A DNA stretch of 64,000 nucleotides. Origin: Streptoverticillium olivoreticuli subsp. olivoreticuli (GTDB lineage Bacteria; Actinomycetota; Actinomycetes; Streptomycetales; Streptomycetaceae). Numbering within the stretch: the first letter of the stretch is position 1; each line of letters starts with the position of its first letter. The stretch is taken from positions 310,001 through 374,000 of the forward strand of contig NZ_CP031455.1 in assembly GCF_003391135.1 (NCBI RefSeq), in the 5' to 3' direction. The notes below the pieces were generated by a model, which saw nothing but the letters and a program-made list of their open reading frames with translations, was not told where the DNA came from and ran no database searches. Positions 52,240-61,606 of this stretch are shown piece after piece. The translations under genes were made by a program, and so were the position numbers.

Positions 52240-52500
52240 TTAGGGGTGCTTGGTAGTACAGGCCAGCCTTCGCGCCATCAACATGATCATGGACCACTTG
52301 ACCATGGCTTCGTGGCGCTCGGGCAACCGCTCGTAGTCGCGTACGCATCGACGCCGCTGGAAGATCCACGACAACGTGCGTTCTGCCACCCACCGTCTCG
52401 CAGGACCACCCCCCGAACCGCCGCGCCACGGACCGGCGACCGACTCCCGACGGGCACACTCGAGTTCGAACACCACCTTGAACAAGCCCCCACCACGGAA
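52240..52500 (-). pseudogene. IS5-family transposase C-terminal remnant
   Basis: The minus frame ends RRWVAERTLSWIFQRRRCVRDYERLPERHEAMVKWSMIMLMARRL, the conserved C-terminus of IS5-type transposases (with the last catalytic Glu in VAERTLSW). Upstream sequence is out of frame and only partly related. The rest of the element is missing. Confidence 0.8.
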
Positions 52501-52795
52501 AGATCCCGTCCGATCAGAATCGATCGGACGGGATCTCGTGACCAGGGGTCCGAGTAGTAATCCCAACAGAAGACCGGCACCCTGCGACGGTCTCCGTCTC
52601 GGCCCGGGGGCCGGGGATTTCGTCGGCCTGGAGGACTTGAGGTTGATCTTGGCGCCTGATGGTTGCCGTCACCGCCGCAGTACAGCCTCGCGTGCAGCCG
52701 GGGTGAGCCGAAAAGGGCGCAACGAGATGATCTTCATGTGACCCCGATCGGGTGATCTGTATGCCGCGGTAAGCGGAAGTTGAGGAGAAGCGACG

Positions 52796-52890
52796 ATGGG
52801 TGCTGTTACTGGAGTTCTGGAGCAGCTGCGCCGTGCCTTCGCCATGCTGGACGGGGACGGGGACGGCCGTCTGCGCCCGCCCGGGCGCAT
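52796..52890 (+). pseudogene. Truncated EF-hand protein gene
   Basis: ATG preceded by TTGAGGAGAAGCGACG, a strong ribosome site. The product starts MGAVTGVLEQLRRAFAMLDG then DGDGRL, an EF-hand loop (D-x-D-G-D-G-R-L). Similarity stops at about residue 28, where a terminator hairpin belonging to the opposite-strand gene begins, so the rest appears lost by a rearrangement. Confidence 0.55.
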
Positions 52891-52904
52891 CCACGGGCGG
52901 GCGC
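52873..52904 (-). terminator. Hairpin downstream of ATP-grasp-like gene
   Basis: GCGCCCGCCCG (52873-52883) pairs with CGGGCGGGCGC (52894-52904) around a 10-base loop, about 80 bp after the stop of the minus-strand gene. Likely terminator; also marks the break of the EF-hand remnant. Confidence 0.7.
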
Positions 52905-52983
52905 CGTCGTTGTTCCGTCAGGCAGCCCGCTCCAGTTGGTATCACGCCGTCCGGAGGTCCGTGGCTCGTTTCGACGTTCATCG

Positions 52984-54378
52984 TCACACTCTCCCGATGG
53001 GCACCGCGGCGGGCGGGCACGGAGTTGCGTCGCAGAGCTCGTGCGGAGCGAACACTGCGGGATCCCCGCCGCCACGCGACCCGTTCAGGAGGTGGCCCTG
53101 GTTCATGCGGCTCGCGTAGCCGATGACCCGGCCGGCCAGCACCGGCACCACCAGGTCCCGGAAGTAAGTGCCGTCCTGTGTCTCGACTTCGGATGCCACG
53201 ACGCGTTCCTGGAGCAGCCAGCCGCGGTGCGCCGGGTCCCGGACCAGGCCGGCCCAGGTGTCCGCGGGGGTGTCTGCGCCGATGACGACGGACTCGCCGC
53301 GACAGCTGTAAGGGGCCTTCATCACCAGACGTTCGCGGTCGGTGACAGCCTCTTCCTCGCGTAGACCGTCGCCGAGCTTGCGGCTGTACGGTACGAGCGC
53401 GTCGAGAGCCGCGCACTGCCGTGGGGTGAACAGCCGCCGGAAGCGGGGATCGGACAGGGCCGCCAGACAGAGCTTGTTCTCCGCGACCCAGCGTTCGCCG
53501 AGTGCGTTCGGCACCACCAGGTCCCCATCGACCAAGCGCGAGCAGAACGTCTCCCAGTGCCCGACCTCGGCGGGGTCGACCGGAATGTACTTAAGGTATC
53601 CCAACCGCAGGGCCTTCGCCCCCTCTGTGTCATCGGGTTCCAGCTCCACCGGCGTTCGTCCGCGCCGCAGCAACTGCGCGCACACCTGGTCGAGTTCGAA
53701 CTGGGTACTCCAATGCGAGCGGAACACCCCGACGCGTCGGGCGTCCTCCTCGCGGACGCCATGCTCACGCCCGTACGCGATCAACCAGTCCGCGAACCAC
53801 TCCGGACGTTCCATCGGGGCTTCGGGCACACCCCACTGTGCCAGCAGGTCGCCGAACGACGACTCGCGCCAGAAACGGTGGATCATGCCCGCGGAGATGA
53901 CACCTCCGGGACTGCTCGGGTTGAACTCCAGCACGCGCACCGAGCCCAGGCTTTCACCCAGCAGGTCCAGGCGGCAGAAGTCCACCCGCAGTCGTTCCGG
54001 CTCGGCCTGCTGAAGAATCCACCGGTTCAACACCGGCGGAACGTCCAGGAAGTCCTGCAGTTCGGCGTCACCCGGATAGCGCTGGACCAGGCGCTCCAGG
54101 CACTCCACGACCGTCCGCACACGCTGCCGAAGGACGGGCTCGGCCGACGGATTGAGAACCGTGACTGCGGGCATCGCAGGAAACGGGTCCCGACTCCGGC
54201 CCGAGGACGGCTTGCCCACCTTCAACAGCCGTTCGGCCACGACCCGGTACCGGACCTCTTCGAACGCGGACAGCACCCGTTCGCCCAGCGGATGCGACGC
54301 CCCTGGCGCCCCGGGCAGGGCCAACAGGTCACGCTCGGGATCCCAGAGGGAGAGCTCGCTCTCGACATACTCGGTCAT
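52984..54378 (-). CDS. ATP-grasp-like ligase, unknown substrate
   Basis: 464 residues. Features of circularly permuted/glutathionylspermidine-synthase-like ATP-grasp enzymes: [35 protein letters not shown] (acidic residue plus FNPSSPGG), [37 protein letters not shown] (Lys plus Gly-rich loop) and WLLQERV with [22 protein letters not shown] near the end. Such enzymes join a carboxylate to an amine using ATP, often in peptide or metallophore synthesis. It stands alone between remnants of mobile elements, so pathway partners are missing. Family call moderate. Confidence 0.65.
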   Translation of the reverse strand: MTEYVESELSLWDPERDLLALPGAPGASHPLGERVLSAFEEVRYRVVAERLLKVGKPSSGRSRDPFPAMPAVTVLNPSAEPVLRQRVRTVVECLERLVQRYPGDAELQDFLDVPPVLNRWILQQAEPERLRVDFCRLDLLGESLGSVRVLEFNPSSPGGVISAGMIHRFWRESSFGDLLAQWGVPEAPMERPEWFADWLIAYGREHGVREEDARRVGVFRSHWSTQFELDQVCAQLLRRGRTPVELEPDDTEGAKALRLGYLKYIPVDPAEVGHWETFCSRLVDGDLVVPNALGERWVAENKLCLAALSDPRFRRLFTPRQCAALDALVPYSRKLGDGLREEEAVTDRERLVMKAPYSCRGESVVIGADTPADTWAGLVRDPAHRGWLLQERVVASEVETQDGTYFRDLVVPVLAGRVIGYASRMNQGHLLNGSRGGGDPAVFAPHELCDATPCPPAAVPIGRV

Positions 54379-54489
54379 GACCTGTGCAACGAACCGTCTG
54401 CCCCGGGGGCTACGTCTCGCGGCCGGGAGTCCGCGTCACGGCAGAGATTCCCCGATGCTCCGGCTGGCCCTCAGCGGCTCGCGCTTCCC

Positions 54490-55296
54490 GCGCCTCGCCA
54501 TCGCCGCAGCGCTCTGCTCCACCGTTACCGGGGGTCCGGAACTGGTAAGCGAAAAGGGGCGCGCGTCCGTGGTCGGGTTCGCCTTCACCGAGCTGCTGAA
54601 CTTCCACCTGCTCCCGAGGCTGAAGAACATCGGCAGCATCCGCCTGTACCGGCCCGACGACAGCCCTCACGGCTGGCCGGCCCTCGGCGGCTCGATCACC
54701 CGCCCCATCCACTGGGACCTCATCGCCCAGCAGTACGACCAGATGGTCAAGTACGCCACCGCCCTGCGCCTGGCACCGCCGAGGCCGAACAGGTCCTGCG
54801 CCGCTTCACTCGCGGCGGCCCCAAGCACCCCGCCTACGCCGCCCTCGAAGAACTCGGCCGCGCCGTACGCACCATCTTCGCCTGCGACTACCTCGCCAGC
54901 CCCGACCTGCGCCGCGAGATCCACACCGGCCTCCAGGTCGTCGAGAACTGGAACAGCGCCAACACCGTCATCCACTACGGCAAGGACGGCGCCCTGACGG
55001 GACCGGACAAGGAACACGCCGAGACCAGCATGCTGGCCCTCCACCTGCTCCAGTCCGCGCTCGTGCACGTCAACACCCTCCTGCTCCAGCAGGTCCTGTC
55101 CGAACCGGCTTGGGCATCGAGGCTCACGGCCGAGGACCGGCGCGGGCTCACCGCGCTGTTCTGGTCGAACATCAACCCCTACGGCACCTTCCGCCTCGAC
55201 ATGAACAAGCGCCTCGAACTGCCCCTGCCCGCGGCCGTACCCGGTCCGCGCAGCGCGCCAGGCGATGCGGCCAACTTCAAGGCTCCGGCATCATGA
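54490..55296 (+). pseudogene. Tn3-family transposase C-terminal remnant, frameshifted
   Basis: One frame reads [30 protein letters not shown] and [20 protein letters not shown] (to about 54775), then the next frame continues [72 protein letters not shown] and [12 protein letters not shown]. This is the end of a Tn3 DDE transposase, including the last catalytic Glu region (QVVENWN). The N-terminal two thirds are absent. Confidence 0.85.
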
Positions 55297-55412
55297 GGGC
55301 CATCGACGGCCAGGGCGAAGCCCTCGCCGAGGACGAGGTGAACGACCTGCTCAACGTCGACGAGCGCAACGCCGGATGGCACGACGACGAGTCGTATGAG
55401 TGGGTCCGCTGA
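55293..55412 (+). CDS. Small acidic protein, 39 residues
   Basis: ATG overlaps the transposase stop (ATGA). Product [20 protein letters not shown], then [19 protein letters not shown]: acidic and probably helical. It may have been part of the Tn3-like element. Function unknown. Confidence 0.45.
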   Translation: MRAIDGQGEALAEDEVNDLLNVDERNAGWHDDESYEWVR

Positions 55413-55465
55413 CGTCGGCGTCCGGGCGGGAGCCTGAGGCGGCACCCGGGAGAAACCGACGCGAA

Positions 55466-55535
55466 AGGCCCCGCCCAATGGCGGGCCCCGGAACGTGCGA
55501 GGTGCCGCCAGACCCATTGATCCGGCGGCACCTCG
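55466..55535. terminator. Two consecutive hairpins between converging genes
   Basis: GGCCCCGCC-CAAT-GGCGGGCC near 55467-55487, then CGAGGTGCCGCC (55498-55509) pairing with GGCGGCACCTCG (55524-55535). They separate the plus-strand Tn3 remnant from the minus-strand lipase and probably terminate both. Confidence 0.7.
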
Positions 55536-55622
55536 TCAGGACGGACAGACCCCGAATTCGCCCAGGTCCCGGCTCCGCCCTATCGCCCCGCGCACCGCGT
55601 CGGCGGGACTACAGCTTCGAGG

Positions 55623-57110
55623 TCATGACACTTTGAACGGCTGGGTGCGTTGCGGTCGTCGCAGCTCATGGACGGTACCGCTGAAGCTCCCGGACAGGCT
55701 CCGCGGTCCGCCTGATCCGAAGTCGACACGCCACTCCCCGTCGTTGACGACGACGGTGCGCTCCGCACGGCCGACGTGCACCTCGACTTCCCCCGCATCC
55801 GTGTCAGCTGTACCCCAGAGAGAATACAGATTCACGCCCTCACCCACGTTACGGATATCGGAACCGGTGACAGCGAGAGGGTTGTGCGGAGGCTGGGGCA
55901 GATCTCCCTTGATTCTCCTCACCACGCCAGCGATCACGGCAGCGTCCCGCGGCAGCTGCCCGTGAGAAACCCCATCGACATACCAGATGTGATTGTTGGA
56001 GGCTCCGGGCAGCTCGCTGGCGTCGTTCTCGATTGTGCCATCGCTCCTTGAGATGATTTCTTCGTAATCAGTGGGACCCGGGGTCGGCCCGACATTGGGG
56101 GTGTGGTTCAGCGTATTCATGAGACTGTCACCCATGAGGGGAAGCTCGAGCTCACAGGTTGAGTCGCTGACATAATCCGGGAAATTATCCTTCCCGAATT
56201 GTGTCGCTTTTCCGTCACTGGAGCAGACAATGTGAAGCCCCATTGTCTTCCAGTAGTTCTGGCCGGCGCCCCGGTTCGGGCCGCCGATGGAGGTCCACGT
56301 CCTCACCCGTGACCGGAATTCAGGATCCTGCACGAGAGCGAGTCGGGTGGGAATGCTCCCGAGGGAGTGAGCGACGATTTCGAAGTGCCTGCTGGTACCG
56401 AACTTTGCGTTCACGGCTTGCTTGAAGCGCTGAGCGTTCGTAAAGTTGGAGTCTTTCCACTCGCCATAAGCCCAGGCGAAGAGGTCTTCGTCTTTCCAGC
56501 CCGCTTCCCTGAACTCCTGCTTCATGCTATCGAAGGCGGAGGCGTCGTCGTTCATGCCGTGCACGAACACGACCGGGAGCTTCTCCGGCGGGGGCGGAGG
56601 CGGAGGAGGTTCGGGGTGGTCCTTCTGGAAGCCCTCCCAAATCCCGCCCTTAGGTGAAGTGTATGCATTGATCGCGGCGCCTGTGGAGCTCACGTCAACG
56701 CTCCAGTGACTGTCCGAGGGACTTACTTCCCGCACCTCGAGAAAAACGTACGAGATTTTCCCGTCCGTCACGGAGAAACCCATCCACGATGCGGGGTCGC
56801 CTATCTCGGAAAACACGGGCACGCCCGGCTTAAGCGCGCTGTGTATGACCCTTCCGTCCGGAAGTGTCAGGCCGAAATCTCCAGAGCCATCGGGCTTGGC
56901 TCTTGCTGTAATCTCCGCTCCACTCTCGCTGTATGTCGGCCTCCCTTCACTGTCAAGGTCCGCGAGGCAATGGCCGGGCCCGGTGCAGAGATAGATCTTT
57001 ACTTCCGTTGGGGTGGAGGGGGTGACGTGTGTGACTGCCTGGGCAGGTAAAGATTGTGCTGCTAATGCCCCGACATCACTGGACGGTTCAATACGTTTAC
57101 GAGAGGTCAT
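55623..57110 (-). CDS. Secreted-type lipase/esterase (alpha/beta hydrolase)
   Basis: 495 residues. A non-catalytic N-terminal beta region (about 30-165), a run of eight prolines (about 168-176), then an alpha/beta hydrolase: oxyanion VVFVHGMNDDASAF, nucleophile elbow IVAHSLGSIPTRLAL (A-H-S-L-G), catalytic His probably in VDGVSHGQLP. A C-terminal beta domain (about 400-495) follows. N-terminus has a weak signal-like stretch only (ALAAQSLPAQAVTHV). Codon use is less GC-biased than neighbours, and it lies between a broken Tn3 transposase and a broken recombinase, so it is probably horizontally acquired cargo. Confidence 0.82.
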   Translation of the reverse strand: MTSRKRIEPSSDVGALAAQSLPAQAVTHVTPSTPTEVKIYLCTGPGHCLADLDSEGRPTYSESGAEITARAKPDGSGDFGLTLPDGRVIHSALKPGVPVFSEIGDPASWMGFSVTDGKISYVFLEVREVSPSDSHWSVDVSSTGAAINAYTSPKGGIWEGFQKDHPEPPPPPPPPEKLPVVFVHGMNDDASAFDSMKQEFREAGWKDEDLFAWAYGEWKDSNFTNAQRFKQAVNAKFGTSRHFEIVAHSLGSIPTRLALVQDPEFRSRVRTWTSIGGPNRGAGQNYWKTMGLHIVCSSDGKATQFGKDNFPDYVSDSTCELELPLMGDSLMNTLNHTPNVGPTPGPTDYEEIISRSDGTIENDASELPGASNNHIWYVDGVSHGQLPRDAAVIAGVVRRIKGDLPQPPHNPLAVTGSDIRNVGEGVNLYSLWGTADTDAGEVEVHVGRAERTVVVNDGEWRVDFGSGGPRSLSGSFSGTVHELRRPQRTQPFKVS

Positions 57111-57411
57111 GAAACTTCCTTCCGTGAGCCTCTTTCATCCCACATTGGTGCGCCGCAGTGACGAAGGTTGCTCCACTTCCCTCGCAGCCCAAGGAAACAC
57201 ATGGGAGAACATCCTGACGGCGGTCAGGCGGATCCGGGGGCGTCCGCTGCTCGGAGGACTCCCGGCACCGGCAGCGTAGAACCGTCATGTCCGTGAGCGA
57301 CAGGGCGCATTTGCGCCTCGGCTGTGTCCCGGGCGTGCTGCTGTGCAACCTGCCATACCCCTTCATGTGCCGCTGCGCTCGTATACGGGGCTGGGGAACA
57401 TCAGTACAGTG

Positions 57412-58440
57412 ATTGGCGCTGAGAACGATCATGGTTCCCGGGTGGCGGTCTCTGAGTTCGGGCGAGGCTGGTCTGGAGTCGCTGGCGGAGGTCGGCTTCT
57501 TCGGTTGTGAGCGGGTCGCCGGGGCGTCGGATGCGGATCCGGCGGGGGCGAGGAATGCCGTCGGCGTCCTGGAGGCCGGCGAAGTCGGCGTGCGCTGCCG
57601 CGACGGCTTCGGGGTACGCCTCCTGCTTCTCGTGCTCGGCGAGCGCGCGGTAGATGCTCGCGACGCTGGGGGCCTGACCCTTGCGTTTGCCGGTGGGGAT
57701 GATCAGGTCGGGTTGGATCTGTTTGACCGACTCTCCGTTCGCGCGGCGACGGAGCACGGTGTGCAGCATGTCCTCGGTGATGACGGAGGCCGGCCGCCGT
57801 GCTTGCCTTTGCGGGCTGCCGCGTCGAGTCCTTCGAGGGTCGACTCGCGGATGTTCTCCCGCTCGGTCTCCGCCATCGCTGCGAAGAACGCGAACAGCAG
57901 ACGGCCGGGGCCGCCCGGGTCGTACATCCCGGGCAGGGGCCCGGCGAGCATTTCCAGGACTAGGCCGTGGGCCGTGAGGTGGTCGGCGAGCGCAGTGAGT
58001 TCGGCGGCGTCGCGGCCGAGGCGCTTCATCTCGTACACGGTGAAGATGACCCGGCAGTGCGGGGCGTGCGCTTTGATCTGGCGGGCCAGCGCGAGCGCGG
58101 CCTCGAACTGGGGCCGGACGCGGACCCGGGTGCTGATCTTCTCGGAGAACACCTTGTCGCGCGGGATGCCGTGCTTGGCGAGGGCGTCGAGCTGCGACTG
58201 GAGTTCCTGGGTGAGCGTCGAGCAGCGCGCGTACCCGATGCGGATGTCGGCGGTCGGGGTGTCCGGCGCGAGGGCGAGCGGGACCGGGGTGCCGGGGCGC
58301 CACGGCTGGCCGGGACCACGGTCGGCGGGGGTGGGCACGCGCAGGAGCTTGGCGAGCCGGGGTCGGCCTTGCAGCGGGGGCAGGGGTGGCGCTCGACGTC
58401 GTCGGCGTCGCTCGGGGAAGCCTCTTGAGGGACCGTCATG
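57412..58440 (-). pseudogene. Serine recombinase (Tn3 resolvase/invertase family), two lesions
   Basis: Starts MTVPQEASPSDADDVERHPCPRCKADPGSP in one frame, jumps near 58370 to another that holds the catalytic domain (IRIGYARCSTLTQELQSQLDALAKHGI, with the nucleophile Ser in ARCST, and KRLGRDAAELTALADHL), and shifts again near 57784 (a missing G after KHGGRPP) to the frame with VITEDMLHTVLRRRANGESVKQIQPDLIIPTGKRKG, the DNA-binding hinge. The first junction also deletes the rest of a CxxC zinc-ribbon region. Probably inactive unless the second shift is a sequencing error. Confidence 0.8.
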
Positions 58441-58796
58441 CCCACGGATGCTGTCACAAACGATTCTCAGAAGTGCCCCGAACTCACCTTTGCGAGAGAA
58501 CGAGTTCTGCGAACCGATCCGGTGTTCCGCGATCTCCACACGGCCCATTTTGATCTTGCTCGGGCAAAGGCCCCCCCCGTTTATGAGAACGCCGGCAGCC
58601 TCTCCCTCCGCCGTCTCGGAGCTCCAAGATCATCCCGCTGCCCCTTTTCGGCTTACCTTGGCTGGACCCCCTGAACGCGGCGGGACTCGTGGCCGGTGAC
58701 GCCGGCGGCGGGGTGGCCCGGCCGTGGTGAGATCTGCGGCCATTGTCGTGTTGGGCGTAGGCAGCGTGAATCGAGGTCGCCACCGAGCCGAGCGGG
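58441..58796. other. Intergenic region, nothing recognised
   Basis: About 355 bp between the recombinase pseudogene and the TetR stop. Small frames only, with no family motif, strong ribosome site or notable repeat. Confidence 0.4.
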
Positions 58797-59408
58797 TCAA
58801 TCGCGATCGGCCAGCACGCAACGGCAGGTGACGGCGACCAAGTCGTCGATGAGGATCGGCGGCGCTTCACCGGCGAGGAGGTGGCGGCGGCCGGCCGCGT
58901 AGGGCACGTCCACCACCGCGAAGGTCACCCGCTGGACGTGCTCCGGATCCGCGCTTCCGTACCGGCGCGACGCGTAGTCGTGCAGTGCGTCGAAGACGGC
59001 CGCGTTGACCGTGGCGACCTCGTCGCCGAGTTCGGCCGGCCAACGGGCTGCCAGGTCCTCGCGACGGTAGAGCAGCAGCACGCGTGCCTCATCGAGATGC
59101 CCACGCGCCCATGTGTTCACGTGCAGCGCCGCGCCCAGGGCCGCCTCGTCCAGATCGTCGCTCGCGAGGGCCTGCAGAAACCCCAACTGGAACCGTCGCA
59201 CTGTTCGCAGCCACAGCTTCGCCAGGAGCAGGTCGCGGGAGTCGAACCGGTGGTAGACCGAGCCTACCGGTGCCCCGAGGGCCCCGGCGACAGCTGCGAC
59301 CGTCGCCGCGTCGGGCCCTCCGGCGGAGACCAACCGCAGTGCGGCGTCCAGGAACTGATCCTCGGTGAACTTCGACGGGCGACCCATGCCACCAATGGTA
59401 GGCGACAT
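58797..59408 (-). CDS. TetR-family transcriptional repressor
   Basis: 203 residues from ATG 59408 or 182... the shorter form starts at ATG 59387 (GRPSKFTEDQFLDAALRLVSAGGPDAATVAAVAGALGAPVGSVYHRFDSRDLLLAKLWLRT). That is the helix-turn-helix with the standard GxVYxxFxSRDxLL recognition helix. The C-terminal helices form the ligand pocket. The longer start abuts the 24-bp palindrome, so the gene would be strongly autoregulated. It is divergent from a membrane protein gene, the likely target. Confidence 0.9.
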   Translation of the reverse strand: MSPTIGGMGRPSKFTEDQFLDAALRLVSAGGPDAATVAAVAGALGAPVGSVYHRFDSRDLLLAKLWLRTVRRFQLGFLQALASDDLDEAALGAALHVNTWARGHLDEARVLLLYRREDLAARWPAELGDEVATVNAAVFDALHDYASRRYGSADPEHVQRVTFAVVDVPYAAGRRHLLAGEAPPILIDDLVAVTCRCVLADRD

Positions 59409-59432
59409 GTTCTAGAATCCAGATTCTAGAAC
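59409..59432. promoter_or_regulatory. Perfect 24-bp operator between tetR and membrane protein gene
   Basis: GTTCTAGAATC (59409-59419) and GATTCTAGAAC (59422-59432) form a perfect inverted repeat with 11-bp arms and a 2-bp centre. AT-rich within a very GC-rich region and exactly in the 56-bp divergent gap: a strong TetR operator candidate. Confidence 0.85.
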
Positions 59433-59464
59433 TCTTCCTCGCTTTCAGGAGGTGCAGAGACACC

Positions 59465-60442
59465 ATGCCCAATCCGCCGGCACCGACGAAGCCCGATCGA
59501 GACGACCTCCGCACCCGAGCCCTCGCAGCCGCCGGCGCACTGAGCCTGGCCGTCGGCGTACTGCACCTCGCGCTGCCGTTCTACGGCGGCGCTGGATTCC
59601 GGTACTTCGGCGCCGGCGAACACCTCGCCCGCCTGGCGGACCATCAGTCACCGATCCCGACCGTGACCATGGTCGGCATAGCCGCGCTGCTCGCCGTCGC
59701 GGCGGCATACGCGTGGTCGGCGGCCGGGCTGCTCCGCCTGCTGCCCGGACTCGCGCCGGCACTGACGGTGATCACCGCGATCTATCTGCTCCGCGGGCTC
59801 GCCCTGCTCCCCGAGATCCCGACCAGAGCACTCTCCCCCACATCTCTTCCACTGCGAGAGCTCGCCTTCTCCGGCTTCGCGCTGACAACCGGACTGCTCC
59901 ATCTCGCAGGACTTCGCGCCGCCGCCTCGCCGCTGCCCGCACGGATACGCCGACGGCTTACCCCTGGCAAGCCACCCGTCTGCCCGGGCCGAGTGCCACG
60001 GCCGACAGACGCCGGCCAGATCCCATCACTTCTGGAGACCCTCATGCCCGACATCAGCACCGCGACCTCCCGCCGATGGCCGCTCTGGACGGCGGCCACC
60101 ATCGCCGCGGCGATCGCCGCCCTCCACCTGTTCGGCGGCACCCCGGAGTTCGTCGGCCCCCTGGTCCACTCAAACCTCGACGCCCCGGTCAAACAACTCT
60201 TCCGCGTGCTCTGGCACCTATGCACCCTGCTACTGGCCTCGCTCCCCGTGGCTCTGGCCTGGGCCGCACGTGCCGACCGCCGAACCGCGCGGCCACTTCT
60301 GGCTTATGTCTGGTTCATCGCCGCCGCGTTCACCGGCGTATTCTTCGCCATCGACCTGGACGCCTTCGGCTCAGCGGTCCTCACCCTGCCGCAATGGACC
60401 TTGTTCATCCCGCTCCTCATACTGATCCCGCTGGCCACCTGA
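59465..60442 (+). CDS. Polytopic membrane protein, apparent fusion of two halves
   Basis: 325 residues from ATG 59465 (GGAGG upstream). First half (about 15-158) has four helices (ALAAAGALSLAVGVLHLAL, VTMVGIAALLAVAAAYAW, and so on). A polar, low-complexity linker (about 160-193; RIRRRLTPGKPPVCPGRVPR) leads to a second half (from M194) with four more helices, starting WPLWTAATIAAAIAALHLFGG. An internal ATG at 60043 has TGGAGACCC upstream and could start the second half alone. The two halves look like separate small membrane proteins joined by loss of a stop. Controlled by the TetR operator. Confidence 0.75.
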   Translation: MPNPPAPTKPDRDDLRTRALAAAGALSLAVGVLHLALPFYGGAGFRYFGAGEHLARLADHQSPIPTVTMVGIAALLAVAAAYAWSAAGLLRLLPGLAPALTVITAIYLLRGLALLPEIPTRALSPTSLPLRELAFSGFALTTGLLHLAGLRAAASPLPARIRRRLTPGKPPVCPGRVPRPTDAGQIPSLLETLMPDISTATSRRWPLWTAATIAAAIAALHLFGGTPEFVGPLVHSNLDAPVKQLFRVLWHLCTLLLASLPVALAWAARADRRTARPLLAYVWFIAAAFTGVFFAIDLDAFGSAVLTLPQWTLFIPLLILIPLAT

Positions 60443-60599
60443 GTGTCCGTGAACAAGCTGGTCCACAGTTTTCGGCGGGTGGGCCGGTTCAGCGACAGCT
60501 GCGTGCAGAAGCAGGGCCTCTTGGTAGTCCAGGGGTGACGAAACCATCCGGACGCACAAGAAGCCCTGCCATGCCGTTGCAACCCCTGTCCGCATCTGC

Positions 60600-60911
60600 C
60601 GTCATCCCGTCGACGGAATCGCCCTGTTCCTGCGTGGCCTGCCGCTGGAGGCACGGAACCATCCGCCGCCGCGACGGGCACCGTCTGGGCGCCTGGCTCG
60701 CCCAGGCCGACGAATCCCAGGTCAAGGAAACCTGCACCTTCACCAACGGGCTCCGCAAAGGACCTCGACGCCGTCACCGCCGGCCTCACCCTCCCCCTGA
60801 ACTCCGGCGCCGTCGAAGGCAACGTCACGAGAATCGAGCTCCTCAAACGCCAGCACAACGCCCGGGTCGGCTTCGGCCTTCTCCGGAGACGCATCCTGCT
60901 CGCGCGCTGAC
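60600..60911 (+). pseudogene. ISL3-family transposase remnant
   Basis: GHRLGAWLAQADESQVKE in one frame, then after a shift near 60755 LDAVTAGLTLPLNSGAVEGNVTRIELLKRQHNARVGFGLLRRRILLAR: the C-terminal end of an ISL3-type transposase (the SGAVEG..NRIK..KRQ motif holds the catalytic Glu). The rest is missing. Confidence 0.8.
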
Positions 60912-60970
60912 CAGCCGCAGGCCGCTTCACGAAAGCTCCGAAGAGCCAGAGCACGTCCGTTGACAGTCCA

Positions 60971-61549
60971 TCAGCCTGCCGGGACGTCGGGGGCCGCAGA
61001 GAACCAGTCGGGACTGTACCTCTCGTGTACGAAGACCAGTACGCCCCCGGGGCCGTGCATGGTGTACGTCTTGAACGCACAGAGCTGATCGCCGCCTGCG
61101 GGCCACCGGGCACGGCCGACGTTGTGCAGTCGCCGTACTGTGGTGAGCCCGGCCCGGCTCAGTGCGAATCCGAGGGGCCGTTCCGGGTCTCCCATGGCCG
61201 CGTCCAAACGGGGGTCACGTGCTGTCGGCGCGACGACCTTGTTGAGTGAAATCGTCGCACCGCCTGGCGTGAGCAGGCGGCTGTGGCGCAACCAGCACAG
61301 CTCTTGATCCTGCAGGTGCAGTGCGGACACCGCTTCGGTGTCGCCGAGGGCGTTCGCGCGGGTCTGCTCGATGGCGTCGGTGCGGATGTCCAGCAGCGCT
61401 TGTGACGCGGCTTGGAGGAGCACCGTGGTCAGGCCGTCTCCTGCCAGCAGTATGCGGGTGGCCGGGGAGGTGAATTGTGCGATGCGTGGGTCCAGGTTCT
61501 CCGAGTGGGAACGAAGGGGTGAGGGAACGGCGGGGGCCGTCTGGTGCAC
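60971..61549 (-). CDS. Chorismate lyase-like protein
   Basis: 192 residues from GTG 61549. Pattern of the UbiC-like/DUF98 family: RILLAGDGLTTVLLQAASQALLDIRT, WLRHSRLLTPGGATISLNKVVAP, MGDPERPLGFALSRAGLTTVRRL and the terminal FKTYTMHGPGGVLVFVHERYSPDWF. Members convert chorismate to hydroxybenzoate plus pyruvate. It is 57 bp downstream of the methyltransferase frame, suggesting a two-gene small-molecule module. Family moderately sure; activity untested. Confidence 0.6.
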   Translation of the reverse strand: MHQTAPAVPSPLRSHSENLDPRIAQFTSPATRILLAGDGLTTVLLQAASQALLDIRTDAIEQTRANALGDTEAVSALHLQDQELCWLRHSRLLTPGGATISLNKVVAPTARDPRLDAAMGDPERPLGFALSRAGLTTVRRLHNVGRARWPAGGDQLCAFKTYTMHGPGGVLVFVHERYSPDWFSAAPDVPAG

Positions 61550-61606
61550 GAGGGCAACCTTCGCTGGGAGGTGGGGTGTTCGTACGTCAGGGCTGTCGGG
61601 GATGCG

